Positions 13,101-22,680 of a stretch of 64,000 bases of DNA are shown here, piece after piece (position 1 is the stretch's first letter; each line of letters begins with the position of its first letter). The position numbers were made by a program, and so were the translations under genes. The DNA lies in NCBI GenBank assembly GCA_958496175.1, contig OY292277.1, positions 46,201,050 to 46,265,049 on the forward strand, written 5' to 3'. This DNA is from Sisyra terminalis (lineage: Eukaryota; Arthropoda; Insecta; Neuroptera; Sisyridae). The notes under the pieces were generated by a model. That model was not told the DNA's origin. It made no database searches and worked only from the letters and a program-made list of their open reading frames with translations.

Positions 13101-15938
13101 TAGTAACCAGTGAGAATATAAACTCACTGGTAAAAATATATTAGGTAGACCTCAGCGAATTAAAAATTAATAGAAGTTTCTATACGTATATAGTAGGGTG
13201 ATTTTTTTTTTTTTACTTTTTTTTTGGTCCCATCGTGAAATTTTGTTGGAAATACCAAAAAAAAAAATCTCTGAAAGTTTGAGCCCTTAATATTAATTTT
13301 AAGTCCTCGACCAAGACGTGTAAAGATTTCCCATTGAAAATACACGGAAACTCTGATTTTTTATTTTTAAATTTCTATATCTCAGCGGCATTTCATGGGA
13401 TCGCTTTTACCGAAGATGATTTTTTCTCAGAATTAAACGCTCTACAAAAGTGCCCATTGCGACAAAGTCGTAACTCACACCGGTGAGGTAGTACGGGCCA
13501 CTGAACCTGATTTTTCCATAAAATTCGCGTTTTTTTTGCATTTATCTCGTAAATAACAAGAGCTATGGGAAAAATTATAAATAAAAAACTTGTAGAGAAT
13601 TTGATTTCCTACAAAAAAGTTCCTGTAGACCAAATCGCTAAGATCAATATTAAACGAGATATTAAACCTTGAATTGATTTTTCTGTGAAATTTTTGCCGA
13701 TCATTGATTTAAAGTTTAAATCAATATATATACTATATAGGCTGTGTATTGCCTTCCCCCGCAAATTTAGGGATAGTTCCTGGATAGTTACGTACAGAAA
13801 TTTCTATGATTTTTATTCAAATATTGTGAAAAAGTATAAAGTTTTCCAAATACGTAATTTTCGCTTGAATGTGGTCATATTTGCTTATGTCTAATACATA
13901 TTTTTAAAATTTGTATGACAGTTTTCTTTAATAAAATAATCTCAACATAATATGCCACGCCGTCGAAGATGCAGGAATTAGTTAGTTTAATAAAAAATCT
14001 CCATATAATATAATATCCAAAATTTAATAAGAATATCAATTATTTTTCTAGTACGGTGAACGTTACGATTGGGGCAACCAGATCCAAGGTATCATCTTGG
14101 GCGCCTACTTCTGGGGATACATTCCGGGATGTATGATCGCCGGATATTTGGCCGAAAAATTCAGCGCTCGAAACGTGGTTGGCTACTCGATGGCCCTAAG
14201 TTCATTTATGACATTTTTAACTCCAATTTCGGCTCAATGGGGTTACATTCCTCTGATTATTGTTCGACTTATCCTCGGATTTCTTGGGGTAAGAACAAAA
14301 AAATGTGTCAGCCAATTGTATTAACGAATTGATTTTAGGCTTTTGTTTATCCTTGTTTACACTCCATGATGGCCAAATGGGCTCCTCCAGAGGAAAAGGG
14401 CAAATTTGTCGCCGCTCTAATGGGTAACGCTCTGGGAACAGTAATCACATGGGCTTTCATCGGATACATTATCGAAGATATGGGATGGAGTTGGGCGTTC
14501 CACATTCCCGGAATTGTCGCGTTAATTTGGACTTTAAGTTGGTTCGCTTTGGTAGCAGATACGCCCGAAGAACATCGACTTATTTCCAATGAAGAAGTCA
14601 AATATATTAGTGAGGCAATCGGTGACAAAATAAGTAAAGTGAAAGTAAGAAAATTTACTTGCAAATCGATAAATTGGTATTTTTAAAAGTGTTTTATGTA
14701 ATTTTTTTTAGAGACCTGCTCCTTTAAAGCATATGCTGACATCAGGACCCTACTTGAGTTTGGTGGTTTTGCATTTCGGTAATTTGTGGGGACTGATTTT
14801 CTTGTTAACTTTGGCGCCGAAATTCTTGACCGAAATTCTTGGATTTAATATTCATTCGTCGGGAATTTTATCAGGACTGCCGTACTTGGCCAGGCTTTTC
14901 TCAGCATTTATCTTTGGGTCGATCGTTGATTATTTACGACGCACGAATCGGTTTTCTATCACGGCAATCCGGAAATTCTTTTGTATTTTCTGTAAGATAT
15001 ATTTCTTGATAAATGGAGAAAAGGAATTTATGCATATGAAGAATGATTTATGATAAATCAAATCAGGATTTTATAAAATAAATCTCTAAATAAGTCTACA
15101 GTAGAGTAAAATAATCTATAGTAGTATTATAGTAGTATAGTAGTTATACTAGTATACTAGTATAGTAGTTATTAGTATTATAGTATCTATAATCTATAGT
15201 AGTCTATAAGTCTATATATGTCTATAAATAAGTTTATAGTCTATAGAGAAGGAAACTCTTAAGATCTCATACGTTTTGGGGAAAATTATTATCCATTTGG
15301 AAAGTTGTAAGTGGTACACTATCTCCTATATCCACATTATCTGTCGTTTCTGCATCCAATGCACAAATTCAATTCTCCAATTTATGGTTTTAAAACCTAA
15401 GTAAACTAAGCATGTTAAAGGTTTTTTTTTTCTTTTAGCTCATATTCTTCCAGGAGTTCTTCTCCTTTTAATTCTTACAATCGGCTGTGATGTTACAATC
15501 GCTGTTCTTTTGTTAACCTTATCTTTAGGATTTAACGGAGCGTCTTCTGTTACAAATCTAGCAAACTCCCAAGATTTGGCTCCAAATTTTGCCGGATCTC
15601 TGTATGGATGGATAAACGCTGTTGGAAGCATATCAGGAATTCTGGCTCCAGCTATTTCTGGATTTATTACACGAAATGATGTAAAAACTCTGACTCTTTT
15701 GAACGTCAAAAAAAATTAATATATTATTTCTTGGTTCCTCTAGAATTCCATGAAACAGTGGCATTACAGTTTCACCATTGGAGCGATCATTTATTTCGCC
15801 TCGACTGCCTTATTCTTCTGGAAAGGAAGTGGTCTGGAACAGCCCTGGAATAAACTACCAACCCCCGTCGAAAGTAAACGGGAAAGTGAAAAAACGGAAA
15901 AACAGGGACAAGATAATCAAGCTTTTACAAACTGTTGA
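7158..15938 (+). CDS. SLC17-family anion/phosphate cotransporter (sialin-like), 7 exons
   Basis: Coding exons are 7158-7164, 7233-7399, 14052-14288, 14339-14644, 14712-14991, 15439-15680 and 15744-15938, all with GT..AG borders. Joined they give 477 residues, normal for SLC17. The first exon contributes only ATG TTC C; in-frame TAG and TGA lie just upstream, which fixes the start. The protein shows family hallmarks in order: YMLRVNLSVNIVAMV in the first membrane helix (residues 20-34), DWGNQIQGIILGAYFWGY (64-81), AGYLAEKF (88-95), RLILGFLGAFVYPC (about 130-143), KWAPPEEKGKF in the loop between helices, FNGASSVTNLANSQDLAPNF near helix 10, and a charged cytosolic tail. This is a multipass carrier of the major facilitator superfamily. 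SLC17 members move organic anions, phosphate or glutamate coupled to H+ or Na+; the substrate cannot be read from the sequence. Insects carry many paralogues, so no symbol is given. Intron 2 (7400-14051) is far longer than the rest and full of transposon remains. Confidence 0.92.
7597..8230 (+). mobile_element. Non-autonomous Helitron
   Basis: Begins TCTATACTAATATATAAA after an A and ends GGGATCAGCTAG before a T, with a small GC-rich hairpin (GCAGACGAAGTCGCG) about 10 bp inside the 3' end. A TC start, a CTAG end with a subterminal hairpin and insertion between A and T are Helitron signatures. There is no Rep/helicase coding sequence. Its 3' portion (about 8060-8230) closely matches 47660-47840. 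Confidence 0.75.
8231..8577 (+). mobile_element. Second, abutting Helitron-like fragment
   Basis: Starts directly after the previous element with TATTATTATAAAGAGGAAAG and ends near GGCTAG at 8577. Nearly the same sequence occurs at about 46905-47215, where it forms the 5' part of a single Helitron ending in the 8060-8230 type 3' end. No good 3' hairpin is visible here, so this copy looks truncated. Confidence 0.55.
8645..8848. mobile_element. hAT-type MITE with perfect 8-bp duplication
   Basis: The terminal regions CATAGTTTCCTAACC and GGTTAGGAACCGCTG are imperfect inverted repeats, each followed inward by a GGTCCGCGG-type block. The 8-bp CTCTAGAT is present on both sides (8637-8644 and 8849-8856). 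It has no coding sequence and is 204 bp long. Confidence 0.85.
9026..9330. repeat. Tandem copy of 8577-8910, including a truncated hAT MITE
   Basis: About 300 bp starting at GACTATAAAACACAAAT-like sequence are repeated nearly identically, including the MITE (from 9096). In this copy the right terminus of the MITE (about 19 bp, GTTAGGAACC and onward) is deleted, joining GAAAAAG directly to ATAAATCTTG. The segmental duplication therefore came after the MITE insertion. Confidence 0.75.
9330..10435. repeat. Three diverged direct repeats of a ~290-bp or longer unit
   Basis: Copies start near 9330, 9620 and 10225. They share AATTTTTTTGGCTATCAAAC (first two), CGGAACGCCAAAATTTTAA (all three; first copy TGGAACG), ACAGACA.TTCAAT and TTTACCACATCACAT (last two). 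Weak reading frames near 10043-10255 and 10445-10560 share FVNECILL and a NIWNILH motif, so the unit includes a decayed coding sequence that I cannot identify. Confidence 0.6.
10660..10868 (+). pseudogene. Unidentified decayed coding remnant
   Basis: One frame is open for about 65 codons and ends in TAA at about 10868. Its composition is less AT-biased than its surroundings and includes LLNALALLSIVPPSVPEID. No start or family is recognisable. It lies in intron 2 of the transporter gene downstream of decayed repeats and is probably transposon-derived. Confidence 0.25.
11800..12430. repeat. Two tandem diverged units of a ~310-bp repeat
   Basis: Units share CTCCCAA.GA.AACCAG, TTGTCGGAAAAC / TTGCCGGAAAAC, TTTTCTTTCCGGTGGAGGTA-type and CTAGAG.CCA blocks. 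They are related to the array at 31250-31960. No protein family is recognised. Confidence 0.6.
12812..13073. mobile_element. 262-bp MITE, copy 1 of 3
   Basis: Long terminal inverted repeats of about 40 bp (TTTATTTTGAAAGTGGCGTA and onward; right end ACTTTCAAAATAAACGATCC). The interior contains CAAAAACGCCAATTATTCCC. The same element recurs at 52071-52332 and 52527-52784. It is non-coding, and the duplication flanks are unclear. Confidence 0.8.
13195..13700. repeat. GGGTGATT foldback-family fragment
   Basis: Starts GTAGGGTGATT followed by long T runs, then a region with CCCTTAATATTAAT, TTAAACGCTCTACAAAA and several block motifs shared with 49694-51051 and 54630-55310. Only one end is seen here. 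It is non-coding. Confidence 0.5.
15105..15250. repeat. TAGTATA/TCTATAG low-complexity repeat in intron 5 of the SLC17 gene
   Basis: Imperfect short-period repeats of TAGTATAGTAG and AGTCTATA types lie inside the intron at 14992-15438. Confidence 0.7.
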
Positions 15939-16111
15939 GTTTTTAAACTTTTTAATTATCATTGCAACGTTGACGAAAATGTTTTAACTTATGTTTAGTA
16001 TATTAAGTTTTAACTTTTTATTTAATATTTAGTGCATTTTTAGAGTGTAATTATTAACTGTATAAGTGTTTCTTTTAAGAAACTATGAAAGACTGTGAGA
16101 GATAATTAAGT

Positions 16112-16117
16112 AATAAA
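16112..16117 (+). promoter_or_regulatory. Candidate polyadenylation signal of the SLC17 gene
   Basis: AATAAA lies 174 bases past the stop codon, followed by T-rich sequence. It is the first canonical hexamer downstream of the last exon. Confidence 0.5.
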
Positions 16118-16183
16118 TTATAAATTTATTTCTCTTAAAAAACGAACGTTGATGTACGATTGATAGTTTTTGTAAAAATCAAC

Positions 16184-16748
16184 ATTGAGGTTGAAACAAT
16201 TTCGGGCAATTTTTCAGAGTTTCTGGGATTTCAGCCGAAAAATTTTCGCCAAACAATGAAAAATCAAATAATTTAAAATGATTTTTAGGCTTCCCGCAGT
16301 GTAACTAAGCCATTCCTAAAATCCTACTTCGCTAAATTCGAAGTCCTTTCTCCCCATTTTTCGAATATTTTTTTCCTGCTTGAAAATGAGTGACGTCATA
16401 AAACCATTGAGCAAAAATATAATCCATCGATCGAGAAATCGATCATTTCCAACCCCGAAAGGTTGGAACTGTTCGCTCGAATATTTCGATGATGCAATGT
16501 CTGGAAACAATTATTAATGTTAATTAGATATATGATAAGCTATAAGGAATAGAAATCAATCATTAAAAAATTAAAAAAAAAATTATCCCTACGGGATTCG
16601 AACCTGGGACCTTGATACCGGCAGTAGTAACCATACTATCTCAGCCACTAGAAGATATATGTAAACGATGGTAAAACTAATACATAAACATTTCTTAAGA
16701 GATTTGTAGAAAATTTAAAAAAATTTTCGTTCGAAAATATTCTAATTG
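16184..16748 (-). mobile_element. Single half-copy of the tRNA-cassette element
   Basis: Diverged match to about 24090-24680 (one half of the 2.15-kb self-complementary element). Shared features are a TGACGTCAT block, the ATCGATCG run, the hairpin CCAACCCCGAAAGGTTGG, CTGGAAACAATTATTAATGT, a tRNA-like cassette and the end block TTTTCGTTCGAAAA. Being single and diverged, it shows that the half-unit also exists alone. Confidence 0.7.
16582..16652 (-). repeat. tRNA-like cassette (pol III A and B boxes)
   Basis: On the minus strand TGGCTGAGATAGTATGG (A-box type) is followed after about 30 bases by GGTTCGAATCCC (B box). A T run follows the cassette and could end pol III transcription. The T stem pairs only partly, so this is a tRNA-derived module, not a working tRNA gene. 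Confidence 0.6.
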
Positions 16749-17589
16749 AAATTCTCGAAAATATTCGTATCATAGTTACTCCATGTTTAGAAGTAATGCT
16801 CAATATTTAGATCGGAAAAGTTGTCTAAAGACATGGTGAATACTAAATATCCTTCAATGAAATTTTTGCTAAGCTAATTTATAAACAAAATCTCATTGTA
16901 TTGTAATCCCAAAGTAAGATTTTTTATTCTCCATAGCCGAAAGGGGAAGCATATAAATTTCGAAAACTTAAAATATTTTTACAACAATCATAAGTGCATA
17001 CTGTGCTCAGATTCGGTGAAAAAATCCATCCTTTATATCCTTTTTATGCACTTAAAAATTGTTATTTTTGAATCTTTGAACTGTTATTGTGTGTGTCCTT
17101 TTGCACACAGGACAAAAATTTCTTCACATTATATTTAACGGTATGGCCAAGTTTAATAATCCACTGCTAAAACTAGTCCTTATAAGGAAAAGACCCACCC
17201 GACAATCGACTATTTTTAGAGCAAATTTAGTGCATTCATTTTCACCTCCTTAAATTCCCGTCACAATTTTCCAAGGATCTAGTAAATATTCGCAATTTAT
17301 TTTTATGCAATTACATTAAAGATGATTTAATCTAAAATATTGTGCTAAATTTCATTGAAAAATACCATCCCTTATATCCTTTTTATGCACTTGAAAATTG
17401 TCCTTTTTGAAACTTTCAACTGCTATTGCATGTGTTCTTTTGCACAGGACAAAAATTTAAATTTGTTCTTTGCAATTGCTTTTATGCAACTACATAAAGG
17501 ATGATTCAATCTAAAGTATTGTGCTCAGATTCAGCGAAAAAAACCATCCCTTATATCTTTTATTTGCATTGGAAAATTACACATTGATA

Positions 17590-17740
17590 AGTATTTTATT
17601 TATTTCCGAGTCACAATAAATAAATGGATAATAATATATATATATATATATATATGTATATGTATTTGAGACTCAATTCAAAAATTTACATTATTACGAC
17701 GCGTTTCAACAGTTCTTGTCAGTCATCATCAGGTTATATA
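17590..17740 (-). mobile_element. Penelope-like tail inside the 340-bp array
   Basis: Contains the block TATTTCCGAGTCACAATAAA seen (in reverse complement) at other Penelope-like ends (52357, 58725, 59573), an (AT)n run at about 17630-17655 and a minus-strand hammerhead-like core. The array resumes after it, so it inserted into the array. Confidence 0.6.
17704..17732 (-). ncRNA. Hammerhead-ribozyme-like core
   Basis: Minus strand: CTGATGA, a weaker stem II built around ACTGACAAGAACTGTT, then GAAA, then CGCGTCGTAATAA. The GAAAC....GUA arrangement would allow a very short stem III, as reported for Penelope-associated hammerheads. Confidence 0.4.
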
Positions 17741-19102
17741 GCCTTTTAATAATCCGTTGCTAAAAATTCCCCTCATAAGGAAAAGTCACCTTTCGAAAAT
17801 CGACCAATCTTAAGGCAAATTTGGTGCAAGCATTTTCACCTCCTTATATTCCCGTTTCGATTTCCTAAGGATCTAGCGATTATTTGCAAATTATTTGTAT
17901 GCGATGACATTATGGATGATTCAATCTAAAGTATTGTGCTCAGTTACAGCGAAAAAAACCATCCCTTATATCCTTTTTATGCACTGGAAAATTGTCCTTT
18001 TCGAAACTTTGAAATGATGTTGTGGGTGTCCTTTTGCACACAGGACAATAATTTTTTCACACAACATTTCACGAAAGGGCATTGTTTGATAATCCGTTGC
18101 AAAAAATTGCCCTCATAAGGAAAAGTCACCTTTCGAAAATCGACCAATCTTAGGGCAAATTTGGTGCAAGCTTTTTCACCTTCTTATATTCCCGTTTCGA
18201 TTTCCCAAAGATCAAGCAAATATTTGCCAAATATTTTTATGCAATGACATTAACGATGATTCAATCTAAAGTTTTGTGCTCAGCTACAGCGAAAAAAACC
18301 ATCCCTTACATCCTTTTTATGCACTAGAAAATTGTCCTTTTCGAAACTTTGAAATGATGTTGTGAATGTCCTTTTGCACACAGGACAATAATTTTTTCAC
18401 ATAACATTTCGCGAAAGGGCATTGTATAATAATCCTTTTCTAAAAATAGCTCTCATAAGGACAAGTCACCCTTTGAAAATCGACCAATTTTAGGGCAAAT
18501 TTGGTGCAAGCTTTTTCACCTCCTTATACTCCCATTTCGATTTCCCAAGGATCTAGCAATTATTTGCAAATTATTTTTATGCAATGACATTATGGACGAT
18601 TCAATCTGAGGTATTGTGGTCAATTACAGCGAAAAAAACCATCCCTTATATCCTTTTTATGCAATGGAAAATTGTCCTTTTTGAAACTTTGAACTGCTAT
18701 TGCGTGTGTCCTTTTGCACACAGGACATTAATTTTAATTTATTCTCTTCACGTAAACGGTCTGAATCAGTAAAATGTCGATATAACTTACCCTTATTTGG
18801 AACAGCACTCCTTGGTGTTTTGTCTTTTTTTACATTTTGTTGAAGTTAGGCAACCATTTAGACTTCTCTGAAATTTGGTTGCGGAATAAATTCTCTAGGG
18901 TATATTTAAATATACCGTAGATGTATGAATTTTGTTTTATTAGATCATTATATTTTACAGTTTCAGCTTACCCGTAAATTGAGGACAAGTGCAGTTTTGT
19001 TGGGGCTGAAGAATATATCATTTTCATGAGAGATAAATGTATAGTAAATGTCAGAGTTATTGAAACTTGTAAATATTGTTCTAATTGAATTTTTCACAAC
19101 AG

Positions 19103-19273
19103 AGGAAGCTGGCCAAAGACATTAGAGAATTATTCATGGGATTTGAATTGTTCATCATTTCCAAATGGACGTTTGAGGAATGGATGCGGATCATTCGGGA
19201 ATCATCTATCGAATTCACCAAGGACACCATATCCACAATTGGTATCTACCGAGAAGAATACGAATGGATTTAA
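19103..19273 (+). CDS. Possible terminal exon of an unidentified gene
   Basis: A frame of 56 codons begins right after a plausible acceptor (TTTTTCACAACAG) and ends in TAA, with more balanced composition than its flanks. The peptide starts RKLAKDIRELFMGFELF, contains KWTFEEWMRI, and ends EEYEWI. I do not recognise a family. An upstream piece (about 18785-18842, GTALLGVLSFFTF) could be another exon, but no donor confirms it. The piece is duplicated in the other arm, so it may be a captured gene fragment. Confidence 0.3.
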   Translation, partial: RKLAKDIRELFMGFELFIISKWTFEEWMRIIRESSIEFTKDTISTIGIYREEYEWI

Positions 19274-19865
19274 TACAATAATTAGTGGTGCAAATTTTGT
19301 TTCAATAAATTAGTGAAGTGAAGTGATAAAGTGGTTTAAATAATAAATAATCAATATATTAGAAAAATCAAAAGCTTTTTATTAACTTAATAATTTCTAT
19401 AAGTTTACAACAATTGATACTTTTGCATAGTTTATACAATTGTAAATATGCATAAAACTGTTATTGTAATATTGTATATATTATTTAATTGATATTAAAC
19501 ATCAAAAAATTTATTTTAATAGATTACATTGTTTCAATTTGACATACTCTACCCATCCTCTTGAAGTTTATTTTTCGGGGTTTTGTTTTACAGTTAGAAT
19601 ACATATAAGAGTTAAATTAATAATAAGGTAAGTATAATAAAAGGTATAATAATATAGGTAGGTATAAAAATTAATACGGTACGTATGTAAACTAGGTGCA
19701 ATATGTTTCGATTAATTATCGAATAATACGACAGAAGCCAATATTGAAAAACATCTTAAATATGGTTGGAAAATTCTAATTAGTTCGATCGAAATTTTTT
19801 TTCATTTTTCTACAAATCTCATAAGAATAGTTTATATATGAGTTTTAACGTCATTTACATATATC

Positions 19866-19940
19866 ATATGATAGCCGCATCGCTAAGGTCGCCGCCACTA
19901 CCGGAGCTGAGGTCCCTGGTTCGAATCCCGAAGGGGTAAG
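19866..19940 (+). repeat. tRNA-like cassette, left arm, outer end
   Basis: Has an A-box-like GATAGCCGCATCGCTAAGG, then a CCGGAGCTGAGG stretch, then GGTTCGAATCCCG (B box) and a nearby TTTTTT. The T stem pairs at about 3 of 5 positions. It differs from the other cassettes in its central (anticodon-like) part. Confidence 0.6.
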
Positions 19941-21779
19941 TGTTTTTTCTTAAATATAATAAATGATTTCTATTCCTTACACCTTACCATGTCACTAATT
20001 AACATTAATAATTGTTTCCAGACATTGCTTCATCGAAATATTCGATCGAACAGTTCCAACCTTTCGGGGTTGGAAATGATCGATCGATCGATCGATGATG
20101 CAATATATTTTTCAATTTATTTTTGCTCATTGGTTTCGTGACGTCACTCAATTTCATATTGATGACGTCACACATACGTCGCCATCCAATGACGTCATTC
20201 TCGAAAAGTGAGCGAATTTTCGATTGTCATGAAATAGGATACCGGGAATGGCTTAGTTACGTCACGGGAGGCCAAAAAAACATATCCCACTGTCAATTTT
20301 TTTCGTTTTTTTTCAATAAAATTTTCGGCCGGATTTTTGAAAAATCCCAAAAATAGGCCAAAATTGGCGATTTGGTGCACTTTTTTCAACTTTAACGCCG
20401 TTTTAAGCGAAAACTATCGATCGTAGGTTAACGATAGTAGGCTCATTCGATAGCGCTTGAATTACTCTATCGATGGTGTAAATTTGGTCCCGGAAAACCT
20501 TAAGAAAAAAAACTTTTTTTTTCAACTTCTCAGAAATTTCATTTCGTCGACTAAATGTACGTCGAATTTATGAATTATTTTTTTGTCGAATTTTTTAATG
20601 AATTTCTCACCATAGATGCATTACGTTACCATCAAAGCATATATATAAAAAAATCTCAACTCTTCGATATCGTTAATGGTTTTTTCGATTTTTAAATTTC
20701 ACCTATTGTGCGAGCTAATCCTATTTAAATAAAAATTTGTTTTGTTAGAAAAAGGATCAAGGACCTTCAAATGTTGCAATTTCATTCAAAACTTTTCCAA
20801 ACGTCACATGGAGCTGCTTTGGTGAAAATATTTCCGGAAAATTGCAAGAAAATCTCAAGGTCAAATATGTTTCACCAGATCGATTTTCATGGAATTTTCC
20901 GGAAAAATTTAAACCATAGGTTCTCCATGTTAAGATCGGAAAAGATGTCAAATCACATTGCATACTTTTAATGTCCTTGATCCTTTTTTACCACAAAACA
21001 TAAATGTATTCAAATAAAGTTACGTCACAACATCTGAATCTTTAATATCGAAAAAAACGATTAAGGGGATCGAAAAGTTGAGATTTTACTATATAGGGTT
21101 TTCGTTCGTAGCATTGTGTAGCTATGGTGCGAATTTCATGGGAAAATTCGATTAAAAAATATTTGAAATTTTTTTTATAAAATCGACGGGCATCGGGTCG
21201 ACGAAATGAAATTTCTGAAGAGTTGAAAAAAAAACTTTTTTTCCTTTAGGTTTTCCGGGACCCAATTTACACCATCGATAGAGTAATTCAAGCGCTATCG
21301 AATAAGCTTACTATCGATATCCTACGATCGTTAGTTTTCGCTCAAATTGACGTTAAAGTTGGAAAAAGTGCAAAAAAGTGTCAATTTTGGCCAATTTTTC
21401 AGATTTTTTGGATTCTGGCCGAAAAATTTTCCCCAAAAAAATGAAAAATTCAAAAAAAAGGATATGATTTTTTGGCCTTCCGCATCATCCTTATGCCATA
21501 CACCAAATCCTATTTTACTAAAATCGAAAATTCGATATCCTCCCCCTCATTTTTTCGGGAATGACGTCATTTGGTGACGTCACATATACGGGGTCAAAAA
21601 AATAAAATTTATAACTCATCGATCGATCGATCGATCCAATTCCAACCCCGAAAGGCTGGAACTTCTCGATCGAATATTTCATCCTTACAAACTCTGGAAA
21701 CAAGGATTAATGTTATTACATGATATTATATGCTGTAAGGAATAATTATTAATTATAATATTTGAAAAAAAACCTGGGT

Positions 21780-21856
21780 CCTGGTCCATCCGGGAATCGA
21801 ACTCGTGATCTTCCGCTCGTGAGGTGCCGCTCATATCCACTTGGCCACGTGAGTTA
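21780..21856 (-). repeat. tRNA-like cassette, left arm, inner end
   Basis: Minus strand: CGTGGCCAAGTGGATATGAG (Ser/Leu-tRNA-like A box), CCTCACGAGCGGAAG, then GAGTTCGATTCCC (B box). It is followed by CCAGGTTTTTTT, a good pol III stop. The T stem is poorly paired, so it is not a functional tRNA gene by eye. Confidence 0.6.
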
Positions 21857-22192
21857 TATGAATTGTTCGTTAAAACTTATATTTAAACAATTCTTAATAA
21901 ATCGACACTTTGAATTTTTTTCGATCGAAATAATGGTAAGTTCCGAATAATATTCTATCAAAAGTTGCTTTATATTTAAATTGGTAAAGATGTCTTATTG
22001 TTTTAATGTTCTTCTACATTATTTTATTTTCTCAAAGTATTGATCAATCCAAATACAAATTATTTATTATTAATTATTTGAGTTTAAAGGACTTAAAACT
22101 TATTATTATACGACACCAAATTGTGTTTAGAATTTCATTGGAAGCTTTGAGTTCACAGCATATTGCTATAGATGGCAATGAAATCTTAAAAT

Positions 22193-22267
22193 TATTTTCA
22201 ACTAAATTTGTTATTAGTACGGATCGTAATGCACAGGTGGCGCAGTAAACTTAAGTTGGTTTAAATT
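22193..22267. other. 75-bp unique spacer of the palindrome
   Basis: Non-mirrored sequence between the arms, less AT-rich in its middle (CACAGGTGGCGCAG). It would form the hairpin loop. Confidence 0.85.
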
Positions 22268-22603
22268 ATTTTAAGATTTTATTGCCATCTATAGCAATAT
22301 GCTGTGAACTCAAAGCTTCCAATGAAATTCTAAACACAATTTGGTGTCGTATAATAATAAGTTTTAAGTCCTTTAAACTCAAATAATTAATAATAAATAA
22401 TTTGTATTTGGATTGATCAATACTTTGAGAAAATAAAATAATGTAGAAGAACATTAAAACAATAAGACATCTTTACCAATTTAAATATAAAGCAACTTTT
22501 GATAGAATATTATTCGGAACTTACCATTATTTCGATCGAAAAAAATTCAAAGTGTCGATTTATTAAGAATTGTTTAAATATAAGTTTTAACGAACAATTC
22601 ATA

Positions 22604-22680
22604 TAACTCACGTGGCCAAGTGGATATGAGCGGCACCTCACGAGCGGAAGATCACGAGTTCGATTCCCGGATGGACCAGG
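22604..22680 (+). repeat. tRNA-like cassette, right arm, inner end
   Basis: Mirror of 21780-21856. The two inner cassettes are transcribed, if at all, away from the palindrome centre on opposite strands. Confidence 0.6.

Larger units (their letters stand above)
16950..18780. repeat. Satellite-like tandem array, ~340-bp unit
   Basis: The block CCATCCCTTATATCCTTTTT (with small changes) occurs at about 17027, 17368, 17545, 17960, 18299 and 18638. The last three are spaced 339 bp, and the first two 341 bp. Each full unit carries GTCCTTTTGCACACAGGAC, CCTCATAAGGAAAAGTCACC and GATTCAATCTAAAGTATTGT. One unit sits alone at about 2090-2270. The array is interrupted near 17590-17740 by a Penelope-like tail. 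The right end enters the palindrome arm, where it is mirrored at 25690-26320. Confidence 0.85.
19786..21937. mobile_element. 2.15-kb self-complementary element with tRNA-like ends
   Basis: Its two halves (about 19786-20865 and 20866-21937) are imperfect reverse complements of one another. Both ends read TTCGATCGAAA followed by a T run, then a block with TATATATGAGTTTTAACG or TATAAGTTTTAACG, then a tRNA-like cassette, then TTAATGTTA.T...CTGGAAAC, a CCAACC..GGTTGG hairpin, an (ATCG)n run and TGACGTCA sites. At the centre, AAAAGGATCAAGGAC (20750) pairs with GTCCTTGATCCTTTT (20972). There is no open frame longer than about 80 codons. No known superfamily is recognised. Confidence 0.75.
18235..22192. 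repeat. Left arm of an ~8-kb near-perfect palindrome
   Basis: The reverse complement lies at 22268-26227. Mirrored positions sum to 44460 for most of the arm and to 44462 distal to a 2-bp indel near 18950. The few differences seen are a G/A at the inner end (22180/22280), the 2-bp indel, and several substitutions in the outer 200 bp. The arm contains part of the 340-bp array, a possible exon (19103-19273) and the 2.15-kb self-complementary element (19786-21937). Confidence 0.92.

Noticed and set aside
14347..14664. Minus-strand frame of 105 codons
   Set aside because: Antisense shadow of SLC17 exon 4, which has clear family motifs on the plus strand.
20757..20971. Overlapping ~67-codon frames on both strands inside the palindromic element
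   Set aside because: They lie at the element's inner inverted repeat, overlap on opposite strands, and show no protein family features.
22604..22680. Functional tRNA gene
   Set aside because: A and B boxes and a T-run terminator are present, but the T stem and acceptor stem do not pair properly; better read as tRNA-derived repeat sequence.
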